From positions 1 to 63,437 of the forward strand of contig JALSRD010000037.1 in assembly GCA_026984935.1 (NCBI GenBank): 63,437 nt of DNA, written 5' to 3'. The translations under genes were made by a program, and so were the position numbers. This stretch comes from Desulfobacterales bacterium (lineage in GTDB: Bacteria > Desulfobacterota > Desulfobacteria > Desulfobacterales > JALSRD01). The stretch's first letter is position 1. Each line of letters begins with the position of its first letter. Positions 1 to 9,031 of this stretch are shown here, piece by piece. Below the pieces are notes generated by a model. The model saw nothing but the letters and a program-made list of their open reading frames with translations. It did not search any database and was not told where the DNA came from.

Positions 1-1
1 G

Positions 2-199
2 GGTGACACGGATGCCGGCCACGGGCATGGTGGCGGCAACACCGGCAGCGGCGGAATGGGTGGCCATGGCGGCGATGATGCCGGTCCGGGTCCAGGTGGC
101 GGCTCCGGCGGTGGTGGTGGCTCCGGCGGCGGTGGTGGCTCCGGTGGTGGCTCCGGTGGTGGCTCCGGTGGCGGCTGCGGTGGCGGCGGCAGCCGCTAG
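2..199 (+). CDS. C-terminal end of a glycine/serine-rich protein (5' truncated)
   Basis: Reading from base 2 gives 65 codons that end in TAG at 197-199. The peptide is almost only Gly, Ser, His, Asp and Asn. Its last 40 residues are runs of three to five Gly separated by single Ser or Cys. The N-terminus lies outside the window. The tail could be a flexible linker-like extension of a secreted or membrane protein, but nothing in it identifies a family. An alternative reading from base 3 gives an Ala/Val-rich peptide that is a product of the GGC/GGT repeat; the Gly frame is preferred because it ends cleanly after the repeat. Confidence 0.55.
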   Translation, partial: GDTDAGHGHGGGNTGSGGMGGHGGDDAGPGPGGGSGGGGGSGGGGGSGGGSGGGSGGGCGGGGSR

Positions 200-235
200 A
201 TCTGGGACGCGCAATGCCGGGTTATACGCTGTCTA

Positions 236-290
236 TGGGTTTGGGGTCTGAGGAGGCCAGAAATGGTTTGGCCCACAGATCCCAAACCCA
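236..290. terminator. Long stem-loop after the Gly-rich gene
   Basis: TGGGTTTGGGGTCTG (236-250) pairs with CAGATCCCAAACCCA (276-290) with one mismatch. The loop holds a smaller GGCCA/TGGCC stem. It lies between two converging genes, so it may terminate both. There is no clear T-tract on either side, so intrinsic termination is only inferred. Confidence 0.4.
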
Positions 291-299
291 CATCCGAGG

Positions 300-566
300 T
301 CAACGGGCGACCTCTTCCCAGGTGCCTCTTTGTCCGAAATTCAGGGAACGGTAAACGCTGGAACCATCCGTTGCATATACGTACTTCCCATCACTGCTGC
401 AGGTGATGCTGCTACCGACACGAGCGCCAAAACTTACATCCTGGGCAAGGCCCTCGGCAACAGCCTCCGGTGCGAGAACGGATGATATCGGGTGGTATAA
501 CAAGTTGAGGAGTAAAAGTGCTGCAATCGCGACCAACATCCTGCGAATAAACCTGTCATTCATCAT
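300..566 (-). CDS. Small membrane-anchored hypothetical protein
   Basis: Eighty-eight residues. Residues 8-28 form one strongly hydrophobic segment (signal anchor or signal peptide) after a basic MNDRFIRR start. The rest is a soluble, probably periplasmic tail with a YVYATDGSSVYRS stretch that resembles a single beta-propeller or BNR-like blade. A Shine-Dalgarno AGGAAAGG lies about 8 bases upstream of ATG-ATG. I do not recognise a family and give no function. It ends just before the stem-loop at 236-290. Confidence 0.5.
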   Translation of the reverse strand: MMNDRFIRRMLVAIAALLLLNLLYHPISSVLAPEAVAEGLAQDVSFGARVGSSITCSSDGKYVYATDGSSVYRSLNFGQRGTWEEVAR

Positions 567-617
567 CGCAAACTTTCCTTTCCTTCTATGGTGAATCCGT
601 TTGGCAAAGAGTTAATT

Positions 618-752
618 CCTGAATTTTGCAAGCGTCGCGTTTGCCGCCTATACAAGGCGCAGGGCATGCAGCTGTCGTATACAGACGCAAATGCCCTGCA
701 TCACAGTAGATGCGGTAAAATCGGCGCTCCCGCAGGGCAGACAATTCTGTCC
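618..752 (-). repeat. Partial copy D of the 254-259 bp structured repeat
   Basis: This stretch is the reverse complement of the right-hand half of the repeat seen complete at 9032-9285 and 27874-28132. It starts with the terminal CCTGAATTTTGCA, carries the GCAGGGCAT/ATGCCCTGC segments, and stops at the internal CAGACAATT motif. The left half with the other terminal repeat is missing, so this copy is truncated or decayed. Confidence 0.8.
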
Positions 753-930
753 CGATAGACCCATACCGCCCGCCGGTGCCGTGACGCAAGCAAAAACGTA
801 AAAAACGCCGGTCAGTCACCAGAGACCGCCTACCCCAGCTGATAACCCTTCAAAACGTCCCGGCAAAGCCTTTGGCCCTGGCCCGGGATACGCCCGGGCC
901 GGCCACGAAGTCATGCAGCATTGCGCGTCG

Positions 931-2844
931 CTATTTATCGTCAAGACACCTTACCGCACCGCCCGTACGCAGCCCGTTGGCCACAGCCAGCAGTTCCGAA
1001 GCTTCGTGGACAAATACCGCCACGGTCACGGTCATGATCCCGAGCAGTGCCGTGGGAATCAGCACGGTCAGCACCGCCAGGGAAAAAAAGATATTCTGGA
1101 GGCTGACCCGGCGTGCCAGTTTTCCCAGGTTCAGCGCATAAACCACCTTGGAAAGGTCGTCCCCCATGAGGGCCGTGTCAGCCGCCTCGATGGCGGCATC
1201 CGTACCGGCGGCGCCCATGGCCATACCCACGGAGGCCCGCGCCAGGGCCGGAGCATCGTTGATGCCGTCGCCCACCATGGCTACCGCGCTGTATTCTTCT
1301 TCAAGCTGCTCGATGTTCCGGATCTTGTCTTCCGGCTTCAAGTCCGCCCGCACATCGTCGATCCCCAGGTCGGCGGCCAGGGCTTCGGCCGTGCGCCGGT
1401 TGTCCCCGGTAAGCATGATCACGTGGATCCCCATCCGCCGCAGGTTCCTGACGACCGCCCCGGCCCGGGGCCGAACCTGGTCACGGATGGCAATCACCCC
1501 CAGAATTTTATTGCCGGTTCCCACCAGGATGACCGTCTTGCCCTGCCCCCTTAGGTTTTCAATCTGACCTGTCGGCAGCTCCCCGCGGCCGACGTCAAAC
1601 ATAGCGTGATTCCCGACGAAGACCTCCTGGCCGGCAATCACGGCCCGGGCACCGTGACCGGCCACGGCTTGAAAATCCGAAGCCGGCTGCAATGCCAGGC
1701 CCTGATTTTCGGCCTCGCCGGTGACGGCGTGTGCCAGGGGATGCTCGGACAGCTTCTCCACGCTGGCGGCCATTATGAGCAGTGCGTCCTCGTCACCGTC
1801 CAAAGCCAGAACATCGGTTACCACCGGCTTGCCGACAGTCAGGGTTCCGGTCTTGTCGAAGGCCAACGCCCGTATCTTCCCCAGGTTCTCCAGGCTGACG
1901 CCACCTTTGATGAGCACCCCGTTTTTGCCGGCCTGTCCGATTCCGGCCGCAATGGCCACCGGCATCGACATGATCAGGGCACAGGGCGCCGCCGCCACCA
2001 GCAACACCACCGCCCGTATGGCCCAGGGACCCGGGGGCAGGTCCAGCAGGTAGGGCAATACCAGCAGCAACAGGGACGTGAAAAGCACCAGCGGTGTATA
2101 GCGGCGGCCGAACCGCTCGATAAAAGCCTGGGTTTTACCTTTCTGTTCCTGGGCTTGTTCCACCAGGTGAATCAACTTGGACAACGTATTGTCCTTGAAA
2201 GCCGCGGTGGTTTCGATTTCCAGGGTGCCCTGCTGATTCAAGGTGGCGGCAAAAACCCGCATCCCCTCGCCCTTTTCCACCGGTATGGATTCCCCGGTGA
2301 CAGCCGCCTCGTTGACGCTGGATTTGCCTTTCATGATGATGCCGTCCGTGGCGATGGATTCTCCGGGCTTGACGATAAATACATCGCCCACTTGGAGCGC
2401 CTCGGCCGGCAGGGTCACCTCCCGGCCTTCCCGGATGACCACGGCTTCTTTGGGCGCCAGATCCAGAAGCTTGCGGATGGAAGCCCGCGTGCGCGCGTAG
2501 GTATACTCCTCCAGCCCTTCTGCGGCACCGTAAAGGAAAACCAGAAAGGCGGCTTCATCCCACAAACCCAGCCAAATGGACCCGGCCGTGGCGGCGATCA
2601 TCAGCACATCGATGCCGATTTTTCTTTCTTTGAGCAATTCTTCGATGCCCTCGCGAGCCCAGTGATACCCGCCAATGGCAATGGCCGCGATATACATGCC
2701 GATCTCGATGCGGTTCGCAACCAGTTGCAGGTGCGCCAACGCAAAGGCAACTCCGGCAATCACACCCGAAATCAGCGCATTGCGCATGGGTGGATGGGCA
2801 TACCACTTGCCGTCGAAACCGATCTCAGGTTCTTTTTCTGACAT
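931..2844 (-). CDS. P1B-type heavy-metal-exporting ATPase
   Basis: About 637 residues. It exports a divalent transition metal across the inner membrane at the cost of ATP. Visible landmarks are the TGES actuator motif (about residue 183), the phosphorylated Asp in DKTGTLT (about 330), GDGxNDAPAL near the C-terminus, and eight or so membrane segments. The membrane metal motif is Ala-Pro-Cys (286-288) rather than CPC or SPC, and the last membrane helix has HEASE. Together these fit a P1B-4-like or unassigned divalent-metal subtype rather than a copper pump. There is no N-terminal HMA domain. The start at 2844 (MSEKEP) is preferred over ATG 2868 because only it has an upstream GGAAAG. It follows the ArsR gene in the same operon, which has a zinc-type sensor site, so Zn/Cd/Co/Ni are the likely substrates. 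Confidence 0.9.
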   Translation of the reverse strand: MSEKEPEIGFDGKWYAHPPMRNALISGVIAGVAFALAHLQLVANRIEIGMYIAAIAIGGYHWAREGIEELLKERKIGIDVLMIAATAGSIWLGLWDEAAFLVFLYGAAEGLEEYTYARTRASIRKLLDLAPKEAVVIREGREVTLPAEALQVGDVFIVKPGESIATDGIIMKGKSSVNEAAVTGESIPVEKGEGMRVFAATLNQQGTLEIETTAAFKDNTLSKLIHLVEQAQEQKGKTQAFIERFGRRYTPLVLFTSLLLLVLPYLLDLPPGPWAIRAVVLLVAAAPCALIMSMPVAIAAGIGQAGKNGVLIKGGVSLENLGKIRALAFDKTGTLTVGKPVVTDVLALDGDEDALLIMAASVEKLSEHPLAHAVTGEAENQGLALQPASDFQAVAGHGARAVIAGQEVFVGNHAMFDVGRGELPTGQIENLRGQGKTVILVGTGNKILGVIAIRDQVRPRAGAVVRNLRRMGIHVIMLTGDNRRTAEALAADLGIDDVRADLKPEDKIRNIEQLEEEYSAVAMVGDGINDAPALARASVGMAMGAAGTDAAIEAADTALMGDDLSKVVYALNLGKLARRVSLQNIFFSLAVLTVLIPTALLGIMTVTVAVFVHEASELLAVANGLRTGGAVRCLDDK

Positions 2845-2900
2845 GGTCACACATCTTTCCGCAAACATTTGAGCATATTTTCAATCTACAGGCCAAAAAA

Positions 2901-3260
2901 TTATTCACGCACATGGCTGGCAGCCGCATGGATCAGATCGATGACGTGATCGTCATCCAGGCGGTAGTACACCTGTTTGCCCTGCTTGCGAAAAACCACC
3001 AGTTTGCGTCCTTTCAGCAGCCGCAACTGGTGGGACACGGCCGAAATCGAAAGCTTGACCACCGTGGCCAGGTCGCAAACACAAAGCTCTTCCATGGACA
3101 GGGCCAATACGATACGCAGACGTGTGGGGTCCGACAGCACCTTGAAAGTTTCAGCCAGGTCGGTGATATGCCGGTTTCCCGGCAGGCGTTCGTTGACGCG
3201 GCCGACTTTGCGATGATCGACAACGGTTACCTGGCAAGTTTCGACGTTCGTTTTCTTCAT
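2901..3260 (-). CDS. ArsR/SmtB-family metal-sensing repressor (copy 1)
   Basis: One hundred and nineteen residues with a winged-helix ArsR fold. Two known metal sites of the family are visible. ELCVCDL (Cys60, Cys62) is the alpha-3 site, and an N-terminal Cys9/His16 pair could complete it. At the C-terminus Asp103-x-His105, His116 and Glu119 reproduce the spacing of the SmtB alpha-5 zinc site. It is the first gene of a two-gene operon with the P1B ATPase (56-base gap) and should repress that operon until zinc or a similar ion binds. A candidate operator sits just upstream of its own start. Confidence 0.9.
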   Translation of the reverse strand: MKKTNVETCQVTVVDHRKVGRVNERLPGNRHITDLAETFKVLSDPTRLRIVLALSMEELCVCDLATVVKLSISAVSHQLRLLKGRKLVVFRKQGKQVYYRLDDDHVIDLIHAAASHVRE

Positions 3261-3281
3261 TGGGCACCTAAAGGTTACAAT

Positions 3282-3328
3282 TGATCATGCGTTCAACTAT
3301 AATATAAGCCTCACCGCCATAAAATCAA
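3282..3328 (-). promoter_or_regulatory. Promoter and ArsR operator of the metal-ATPase operon
   Basis: On the minus strand TTGATT (3323-3328) and TATATT (3301-3306) are separated by 16 bases, a plausible sigma-70 promoter. Just downstream, TGATCA-TG-CGTTCA (3282-3295) is an imperfect 6-2-6 dyad of the TGAaCA/TGtTCA type bound by ArsR/SmtB repressors. The same arrangement recurs upstream of the second ArsR gene. Confidence 0.5.
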
Positions 3329-3446
3329 CCCGCTTTCGGCCGTCGGAACGCGTTTTTTGTTTCTCCCGCAACGAAAGCCGGCGGAACGTTCTGGAGAGCG
3401 CACGCAATGCGCAGCGAGGCCTGCGGCCAGGATGCGGTTTCCGGCA

Positions 3447-5819
3447 CTAAAAAAGGATGCGCAGGCCGCCGCCGAAACCGTAGTCCGAGTGCCACTGGCC
3501 GATGAGCGTAAAATTCTTGTGAACCATGTAGGACAGACCCACGCGGCTCTCCCAGCGGTCGTGCGTATCGTACTGGGCATCTCCGAAAAGCGCCAGGCGC
3601 GGTGTCAGTTCAAGAGATTTTGCCAGGATGAAGCGCGCGCCGCCGTCCGTATCGATCCAGGCCCGGGATTCCAGGTTGAGCGGCAGCAGGTAGCGGATGC
3701 CGAACACACCGCGCGAATCCTCGGTGTCGCCGTCCACACCCAGCAGATCGGCGCCGCCGAACACCGTGAAAAACCGGTTGATGTAACGATTCCAGCTAAA
3801 GAGGGTTTCCCATTCGGTGCCGTCCACCTCCTGCCAGCCCACCTCCCACTCGGCGGTCAGGATGTTGCGGATATCGGCCAGCGCCAGAAAGCCTTCGGTC
3901 ATGTTGCTCAGAGCGTCGGCCTGGCCTGAAAAATACCACGTGTCCCGGTAAAGCGCCGGCCTGACCGCCGCCAGCTTGGGATCGAGGCCGAAGCCCTCGT
4001 AATGCACCACACGGGCCATGCCGTTTTTCATGTGGTAGAGCAGATGGCAGTGGAAAAACCAGTCGCCGAACTCGTCGGCCTTAAACTCGATGACGGTGGT
4101 GGACATGGGCGCCACATCGACGGTATGCTTCAGCGGCGCGTAGGCACCCTGACCGTTGATGACGCGAAAGAAATGGCCGTGCAGGTGCATGGGGTGGTGC
4201 ATCATGGTGCGGTTGATCATGATAAAACGCACGATCTCGCCGCGACGGATACGGATCATATCGCTTTCCGAAAGCGCCCGGTTGTTGAGAAACCAGACGT
4301 AGCGCTCCATGTCGCCGTCCAGGGTGAGGCGGATTATGCGCATCGGCTTGCCGGCTGCAAAACCGGTGGGCTTGACAGCCCGCAGTCTGGCATAGGGCGC
4401 CCAGGGGCGGCGGGCATCCACGCCGTCTGCGGCAAGATCGCCGGAGGAGGCGACATCGGCTGCCAGCCAGCCGAAATCCGCCGCGTATTTTTTGCCGCTG
4501 CGCGCGTTTGGATCCGGCATCGGCCGCGCCGGGCTGCCGTGGCCGGCCTCGCCGGATCCCGACGGAGGCGGCATGGACATGCCGCCGGCTTTGCCCGCCC
4601 GGCCTTCGGGAAACGCGGGCTTCATCTTCATCTTCGCACCGGCATGCGAACGCGCCATTTTCCGCATGCCCGGCATACCACCCATTTTCATGCCGGCCAT
4701 GCCGGGCTTATCGAAGTCCCCGGCCTGCACCCTGGCATCGCTCATGCCCATGCTGCCGGCCGGCGTTGCAGCAAAGACACGTGCAAAGCTCAGCTTTCCC
4801 ATGGTATGATAGAGGTTGGGCCGGGGCACATCCGGAGCCGGGTGACGCTTTCCGGAGCCGATCCAGACCGATGCATAGCCGGAACCGTCATGGGCCGTGG
4901 CCCGCAATTCGTAGGCCCCGCCGGCGGGAACGCGGATGGACACATCGTAAGTCTCGGCGACGCTGATGAGAAAGCGCTTGGCCGCCACCGGCTTGACGTC
5001 CTGGCCGTCGGCGGAAATGATGGTCATCGGCCCGCCGGCGAACTCGACGTAAAAATAGGTCGTGGCAGAACCGTCCACCAGACGCAGGCGCAGACGCTCA
5101 CCGGCTTTGGCGGACAGCATCAGCTGCGGCCGGCCGTTGGCCAGGAAACGGTCGTAAGCGACGTCGGCGATGTCCATGGGCGGCATGCGCTGAAGTTCGC
5201 GCTTGAAGTAGTCGCCGAGCATCCCCAGGCGGGCGGCGCCCAGAATGCTCTGGCGGCTGCCCTTTTCCAGCGCATACCACTCGCTGCCGCGCCTGAGGGT
5301 TCGATTGACTTCGTAGGGGTCCTCGTTGGTCCAGTCCGAGAAGAGCACCACCTGGTCCTGGTCGAACTTTGCCGTCTTGCGGCGCGGCTGGATCACAATG
5401 GCGCCGTAAACGCCGCTTTGCTCCTGCAAACTGGTGTGGGAGTGATACCAGTAGGTCCCGCGCTGGCGGATGGGAAATTCATAGGTGAAGGTCGTGCCGG
5501 CCGCGATGGGCGGAAAGCTGACATAGGGGACGCCGTCCATGCCGGGGGGCACCAAGATACCGTGCCAGTGAATGGATGTCGATACCGACATCTTGTTATG
5601 GACACGGATGCGGGCCGTATCGCCCTCTCGAAAGCGCAGTGTGGGGCCCGGAATCGTGCCGTTGATGGTCATGCCCGGCACCGCTTTGCCGGTGATGTCG
5701 ACCTTTTGCCGGGCAATGGTCAGGTCGTAGGCAACCGTTGCCGCACGGGCGGGCGTCAGGAACAAAGACAGCGTAAAAAGCAGGCCTGTGAATAACACGA
5801 TGGCGGCACGTATGCGCAT
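3447..5819 (-). CDS. copA: Multicopper oxidase (CopA-type) fused to a CopB-like outer-membrane barrel
   Basis: Seven hundred and ninety residues, longer than CopA (about 600). A Sec signal peptide spans residues 1-26. The copper sites are all present: HWHG (His84, His86), WYHSH (His126, His128), HPMHLHGH (542-549) and HCHLLYHM with Cys591, His596 and a likely axial Met601. Residues about 355-430 form a Met/His/Gly-rich linker like the copper-binding insert of CopA/PcoA. After residue about 625 the sequence changes to amphipathic strands resembling CopB/PcoB and ends in LRILF, with the C-terminal Phe typical of outer-membrane barrels. In most bacteria CopA and CopB are separate. The fusion should tether a periplasmic cuprous oxidase to the outer membrane. 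A strong AAGGAGGAAG site precedes the ATG. It lies 37 bases after the response regulator in the same operon. Confidence 0.9.
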   Translation of the reverse strand: MRIRAAIVLFTGLLFTLSLFLTPARAATVAYDLTIARQKVDITGKAVPGMTINGTIPGPTLRFREGDTARIRVHNKMSVSTSIHWHGILVPPGMDGVPYVSFPPIAAGTTFTYEFPIRQRGTYWYHSHTSLQEQSGVYGAIVIQPRRKTAKFDQDQVVLFSDWTNEDPYEVNRTLRRGSEWYALEKGSRQSILGAARLGMLGDYFKRELQRMPPMDIADVAYDRFLANGRPQLMLSAKAGERLRLRLVDGSATTYFYVEFAGGPMTIISADGQDVKPVAAKRFLISVAETYDVSIRVPAGGAYELRATAHDGSGYASVWIGSGKRHPAPDVPRPNLYHTMGKLSFARVFAATPAGSMGMSDARVQAGDFDKPGMAGMKMGGMPGMRKMARSHAGAKMKMKPAFPEGRAGKAGGMSMPPPSGSGEAGHGSPARPMPDPNARSGKKYAADFGWLAADVASSGDLAADGVDARRPWAPYARLRAVKPTGFAAGKPMRIIRLTLDGDMERYVWFLNNRALSESDMIRIRRGEIVRFIMINRTMMHHPMHLHGHFFRVINGQGAYAPLKHTVDVAPMSTTVIEFKADEFGDWFFHCHLLYHMKNGMARVVHYEGFGLDPKLAAVRPALYRDTWYFSGQADALSNMTEGFLALADIRNILTAEWEVGWQEVDGTEWETLFSWNRYINRFFTVFGGADLLGVDGDTEDSRGVFGIRYLLPLNLESRAWIDTDGGARFILAKSLELTPRLALFGDAQYDTHDRWESRVGLSYMVHKNFTLIGQWHSDYGFGGGLRILF

Positions 5820-5856
5820 GTTGCTTCCTCCTTGCCGGGATTCAGCGCCCGGCTCT

Positions 5857-7212
5857 TCAGCTGATGTCGTACGATTTCAGCTTCAATTGTAGCGTACGGC
5901 GGCTGATGCCCAGAATGCGGGCCGCGTGCGTACGGTTGCCGCCGGTTTCCTCCAGCGTGCGCATGATCAGCTCTCTTTCCATTTCTTTGAGGGATGTGGC
6001 CGGCGGCAGCGAAATCGCATCACGGCCCTCCTTTCCGTCCCTTACGTTCAGCGGTGGCGGAAACTCGGCCGGCGTGATCATGTCACCGCGCGACAGGATG
6101 ACGGCGCGCTCCAGCAGGTTTTCCAGCTCGCGCACGTTGCCGGGCCAGTCGTGGCGCATGAGAATGTCCAGCGCCCGCGGGGTAAAGCCCTTGATCATGA
6201 CACGGTTCTTGCGGGCGAATTTCTTTAAGAAAAAATCCGCCAGCAGAGGGATGTCCTCACGCCGCTGCCGTAGGGGCGGCACCTCCAGGTGCACCACATT
6301 GAGCCGGTAATAGAGGTCCTGACGAAAGCGTCCGGCTGCGATTTCCCTTTCAAGGTTTTTGTTGGTAGCCGCAATGATGCGCGTATCGATGCGGATCGTG
6401 CGCGAACTTCCCAGCGGCTCGATCTCGCGCTCCTGGATCGCCCGCAGGATTTTGGCCTGGGTGGCCGGCGCCATCTCGCCGATTTCGTCCAGGAAAATGG
6501 TGGAGCGGTCGGCCAGCTGGAAACGTCCCCGGCGCACCCGTTCGGCTCCGGTGAAAGCACCCTTGGCGTGCCCGAAAAGCTCGCTTTCCAGTAAGGTGTC
6601 GGGGAGAGCAGCGCAGTTCACTTTGACCATGGGGCGCTCGTTACGGGGGCTGTTCTGATGGATGGCGCCGGCCACCAGTTCCTTGCCGGTGCCGCTTTCC
6701 CCGCTGATCAGTACGGTGGCTTCGCTGGGCGCCACCATGGCCACTTTTTCGAAGAGCTGCTGCATGGGCCGGCTGGCGGCGATGATGTTGCCGGCTTCGA
6801 AGCGCTCGGCCAGATGCTGCCGCAATTCACGGTTGTCCTGCTTGATGCGCTGATGCTCCAGGGCCCGGGCAACCAGAATTTTGAGTTCGTCGATATCCAG
6901 GGGTTTGGTCAGGTAGTCGAAAGCTCCTGATTTCAGGGCCCGGCGGGCCGTATCCACCGAAGCGTAGGCGGTCATGATGATCACGGGAATCCCGGGGCTT
7001 AAGGCACTGATCTGCTGCTGGGCCTCGATGCCGCTCAAACCGGCCATGCGAATGTCCATGAGCACCAGATCATAGAACTGCTTTTCCACGGCGGCAACAG
7101 CACTTTGCCCGTCCGCCGCCTGCACGACCGTGTAACCTTCGGCCGAGAGAACGGCTTCCAGCATCTGCCGATGCGCCGTATCATCGTCTACCACCAGTAT
7201 TTTTGCGCGCAT
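5857..7212 (-). CDS. Sigma-54-dependent NtrC-family response regulator (ZraR/HydG-like)
   Basis: Four hundred and fifty-one residues. The receiver domain has the phosphoacceptor Asp53 in LVLMDIRM. The AAA+ domain carries Walker A GESGTGKE and the sigma-54-contacting GAFTGA loop. A Fis-type helix-turn-helix ends the protein (GGNRTHAARILGISRRTL). It should activate sigma-54 promoters when phosphorylated by the adjacent kinase, 33 bases upstream. The likely targets in the window are the near-consensus sigma-54 promoter at 10213 and perhaps that at 22786. By analogy with ZraSR it may answer zinc, copper or envelope stress; the downstream multicopper oxidase favours copper. Confidence 0.93.
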   Translation of the reverse strand: MRAKILVVDDDTAHRQMLEAVLSAEGYTVVQAADGQSAVAAVEKQFYDLVLMDIRMAGLSGIEAQQQISALSPGIPVIIMTAYASVDTARRALKSGAFDYLTKPLDIDELKILVARALEHQRIKQDNRELRQHLAERFEAGNIIAASRPMQQLFEKVAMVAPSEATVLISGESGTGKELVAGAIHQNSPRNERPMVKVNCAALPDTLLESELFGHAKGAFTGAERVRRGRFQLADRSTIFLDEIGEMAPATQAKILRAIQEREIEPLGSSRTIRIDTRIIAATNKNLEREIAAGRFRQDLYYRLNVVHLEVPPLRQRREDIPLLADFFLKKFARKNRVMIKGFTPRALDILMRHDWPGNVRELENLLERAVILSRGDMITPAEFPPPLNVRDGKEGRDAISLPPATSLKEMERELIMRTLEETGGNRTHAARILGISRRTLQLKLKSYDIS

Positions 7213-7245
7213 GCAGGTTCCCCCATGTAAATCCTATGTAAGCAT

Positions 7246-9012
7246 TCAGACACTCAGCAGTTTTTCTTCCAGCGTCCCGGGGGCCGGGTTGCCGGCCGGC
7301 AGCACCAGCGTGATGCGGCAGCCGCGGGTCCGGCCTTCCGGCGGGCTGTCGATAATGATCTCCCCGTGGTGGTTCTCCACGATCTTGTGCACGATGGCCA
7401 ATCCCAGGCCGGTGCCGCCGGCGCGGGTCGTATAAAAGGGGTCGAACACTTTTTCGCGGTCGGCCTGCGCAATCCCCGGTCCGTCGTCTTCGACCCACAG
7501 CTGCAGGCTGCGTCCGTTGGCCGTCGGGGCGGCGCCAATTTCCACACGGCCGGCGGCGGCAACGGCCTTAAGCGAATTCAACAGCAGATTCAGCAGCGCC
7601 TGGGTGATCTGGGCGCCGTCGAGGGGAAAGGCGCCCGTGTGCCCGTCAACCCGCGATTTCAGCAGTGCCCCCACTGCGGCTGCGTCCGATTCCACCAGGC
7701 GCACGGTGTGGGCCACCAGTTCGGCGATGTCCGTGGGCTGCGTCTTGAGCACAACCGGCCGCGCAAAGGTCAACAGGTCGCTCACCACACGGTTGATGCG
7801 GTCCATCTCCTTGATGATGACATCCGCGTACTGCTGCTCTTTGGGCCGGTCGGCCAGGCTGTGGCTCAGATAGCGTGCAAAGCCGCGGATGGAACTCAAG
7901 GGGTTGCGGATCTCATGCGCCACGCCGGCGGCCAGCCGGCCCACCGCGGCTAGGCGTTCGTTGCGGCGCACCTTTTCCTCCAGTTGCCGGATTTCGCGCA
8001 GGTCCCTGATCACCAGCACGGCACCGTTGCACAGGCCGTCCTCGGTCACTATCGGGGAAATGGAAAGGCCCATGGGGATCGGCTGTCCGTCCCTTCTGAC
8101 ATGCAGGATCTCACGATCCGGAACCCGGCGGCACTGCAGCAGCGCACGGTCGACACCGGCGGCTTCGACGTCCAGGACATCCGCCAGTTTTTTCCTGCGC
8201 ACGTCCTCTTCGGCGGAAAGACCGAGCAATTCACGGCCCAGCGGATTGCAGGAAGTAATCCGCCCATCGGGGTCCACACTGAGCAGTCCGTTGGCCATGC
8301 TGCTGACCACTTGCCGGGTATAGTCACGGGTTTCAATCAGGGTGCGGTTCACCAAGTAGTAATTCTGGATCACGAAAAGGAAAAACAGAGCCCCCGAGCC
8401 GAGCACCAACAGTATCGCCGCCATGATCATGGCATGCTGCAGGTCCTGGCGCCGGGCGGTTTCGAAAAAGGTCATCTTCATCCCCAGCACCACGATGGCA
8501 CCGCTGTGCAGGTGGGGCCACTTGATGGCAGGGTTCCCGGAAGGACGCAGGTGCGGCGGCAGAGACCGAAAGGGGGCAAACAGCTTGGCCAGTTCGTAGA
8601 TCTGCGTGCCGTCGGGCAGTTTCCGGATGCGGGACATCACCTGGCGCTCGTCATCCAGCCGCGGCAACCACCGTGCGTGCCGGCCCAGCCGCGTGGGGTT
8701 CGAAGCGTGAATGATGATGCCCTTCGAGTCGACCATGTAGATATAAGCGACATCCTCGTTTCTGGCCATCTCCCGGATGAGCGTACCCACCGAGTCGCTG
8801 GCCCAATGCCGCATGATGATGCCGGAACGCGCACCGGCCTCCAGTGATTTGAGGAGCGTGGCCCCCTGGTGGTGGATAAACGCCAACGCCCGCTGTTTCT
8901 GGCGGTCCAGGTTGCGGTAGGTGGATATACCGATGAGCACCAGCAGCACAACCACCGCCGCGATAATGAAAACCGCCGGCAGGTAAAGCCCGCGGCGCTT
9001 TGCGAAACGCAT
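7246..9012 (-). CDS. Membrane sensor histidine kinase (ZraS-like) with PAS domain
   Basis: Five hundred and eighty-eight residues. Membrane helices at about 11-30 and 195-215 flank a periplasmic sensor domain of roughly 160 residues. A PAS domain follows (about 229-340), then the H-box HEIRNPLSS with His366, and an HATPase domain with N, G1 (DDGPGI) and G2 (GTGLGLA) boxes. The periplasmic part contains His-rich stretches such as PPHLRPSG and WPHLHSG that could bind metal. Its order with the regulator and the multicopper oxidase indicates one operon. A GGAGGGG ribosome site precedes the ATG. The upstream DNA is not a normal promoter region: a copy of the structured repeat ends 20 bases before the start codon. 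Confidence 0.92.
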   Translation of the reverse strand: MRFAKRRGLYLPAVFIIAAVVVLLVLIGISTYRNLDRQKQRALAFIHHQGATLLKSLEAGARSGIIMRHWASDSVGTLIREMARNEDVAYIYMVDSKGIIIHASNPTRLGRHARWLPRLDDERQVMSRIRKLPDGTQIYELAKLFAPFRSLPPHLRPSGNPAIKWPHLHSGAIVVLGMKMTFFETARRQDLQHAMIMAAILLVLGSGALFFLFVIQNYYLVNRTLIETRDYTRQVVSSMANGLLSVDPDGRITSCNPLGRELLGLSAEEDVRRKKLADVLDVEAAGVDRALLQCRRVPDREILHVRRDGQPIPMGLSISPIVTEDGLCNGAVLVIRDLREIRQLEEKVRRNERLAAVGRLAAGVAHEIRNPLSSIRGFARYLSHSLADRPKEQQYADVIIKEMDRINRVVSDLLTFARPVVLKTQPTDIAELVAHTVRLVESDAAAVGALLKSRVDGHTGAFPLDGAQITQALLNLLLNSLKAVAAAGRVEIGAAPTANGRSLQLWVEDDGPGIAQADREKVFDPFYTTRAGGTGLGLAIVHKIVENHHGEIIIDSPPEGRTRGCRITLVLPAGNPAPGTLEEKLLSV

Positions 9013-9031
9013 ATCCCCTCCGGCAGGTGAA

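Noticed and set aside
100-190. CRISPR-like or tandem-repeat array
   Set aside because: The GGTGGTGGCTCC units are codon repeats of the glycine-rich tail; there are no spacers.
3-251. Ala/Val-rich open frame over the first 250 bases
   Set aside because: It is the shifted reading of GGC/GGT glycine codons; the Gly/Ser frame ending at 199 is the better reading.
4002-5795. Very long plus-strand open frame opposite the multicopper oxidase
   Set aside because: Antisense shadow caused by high GC; the minus strand has all copper-site motifs and a ribosome site.
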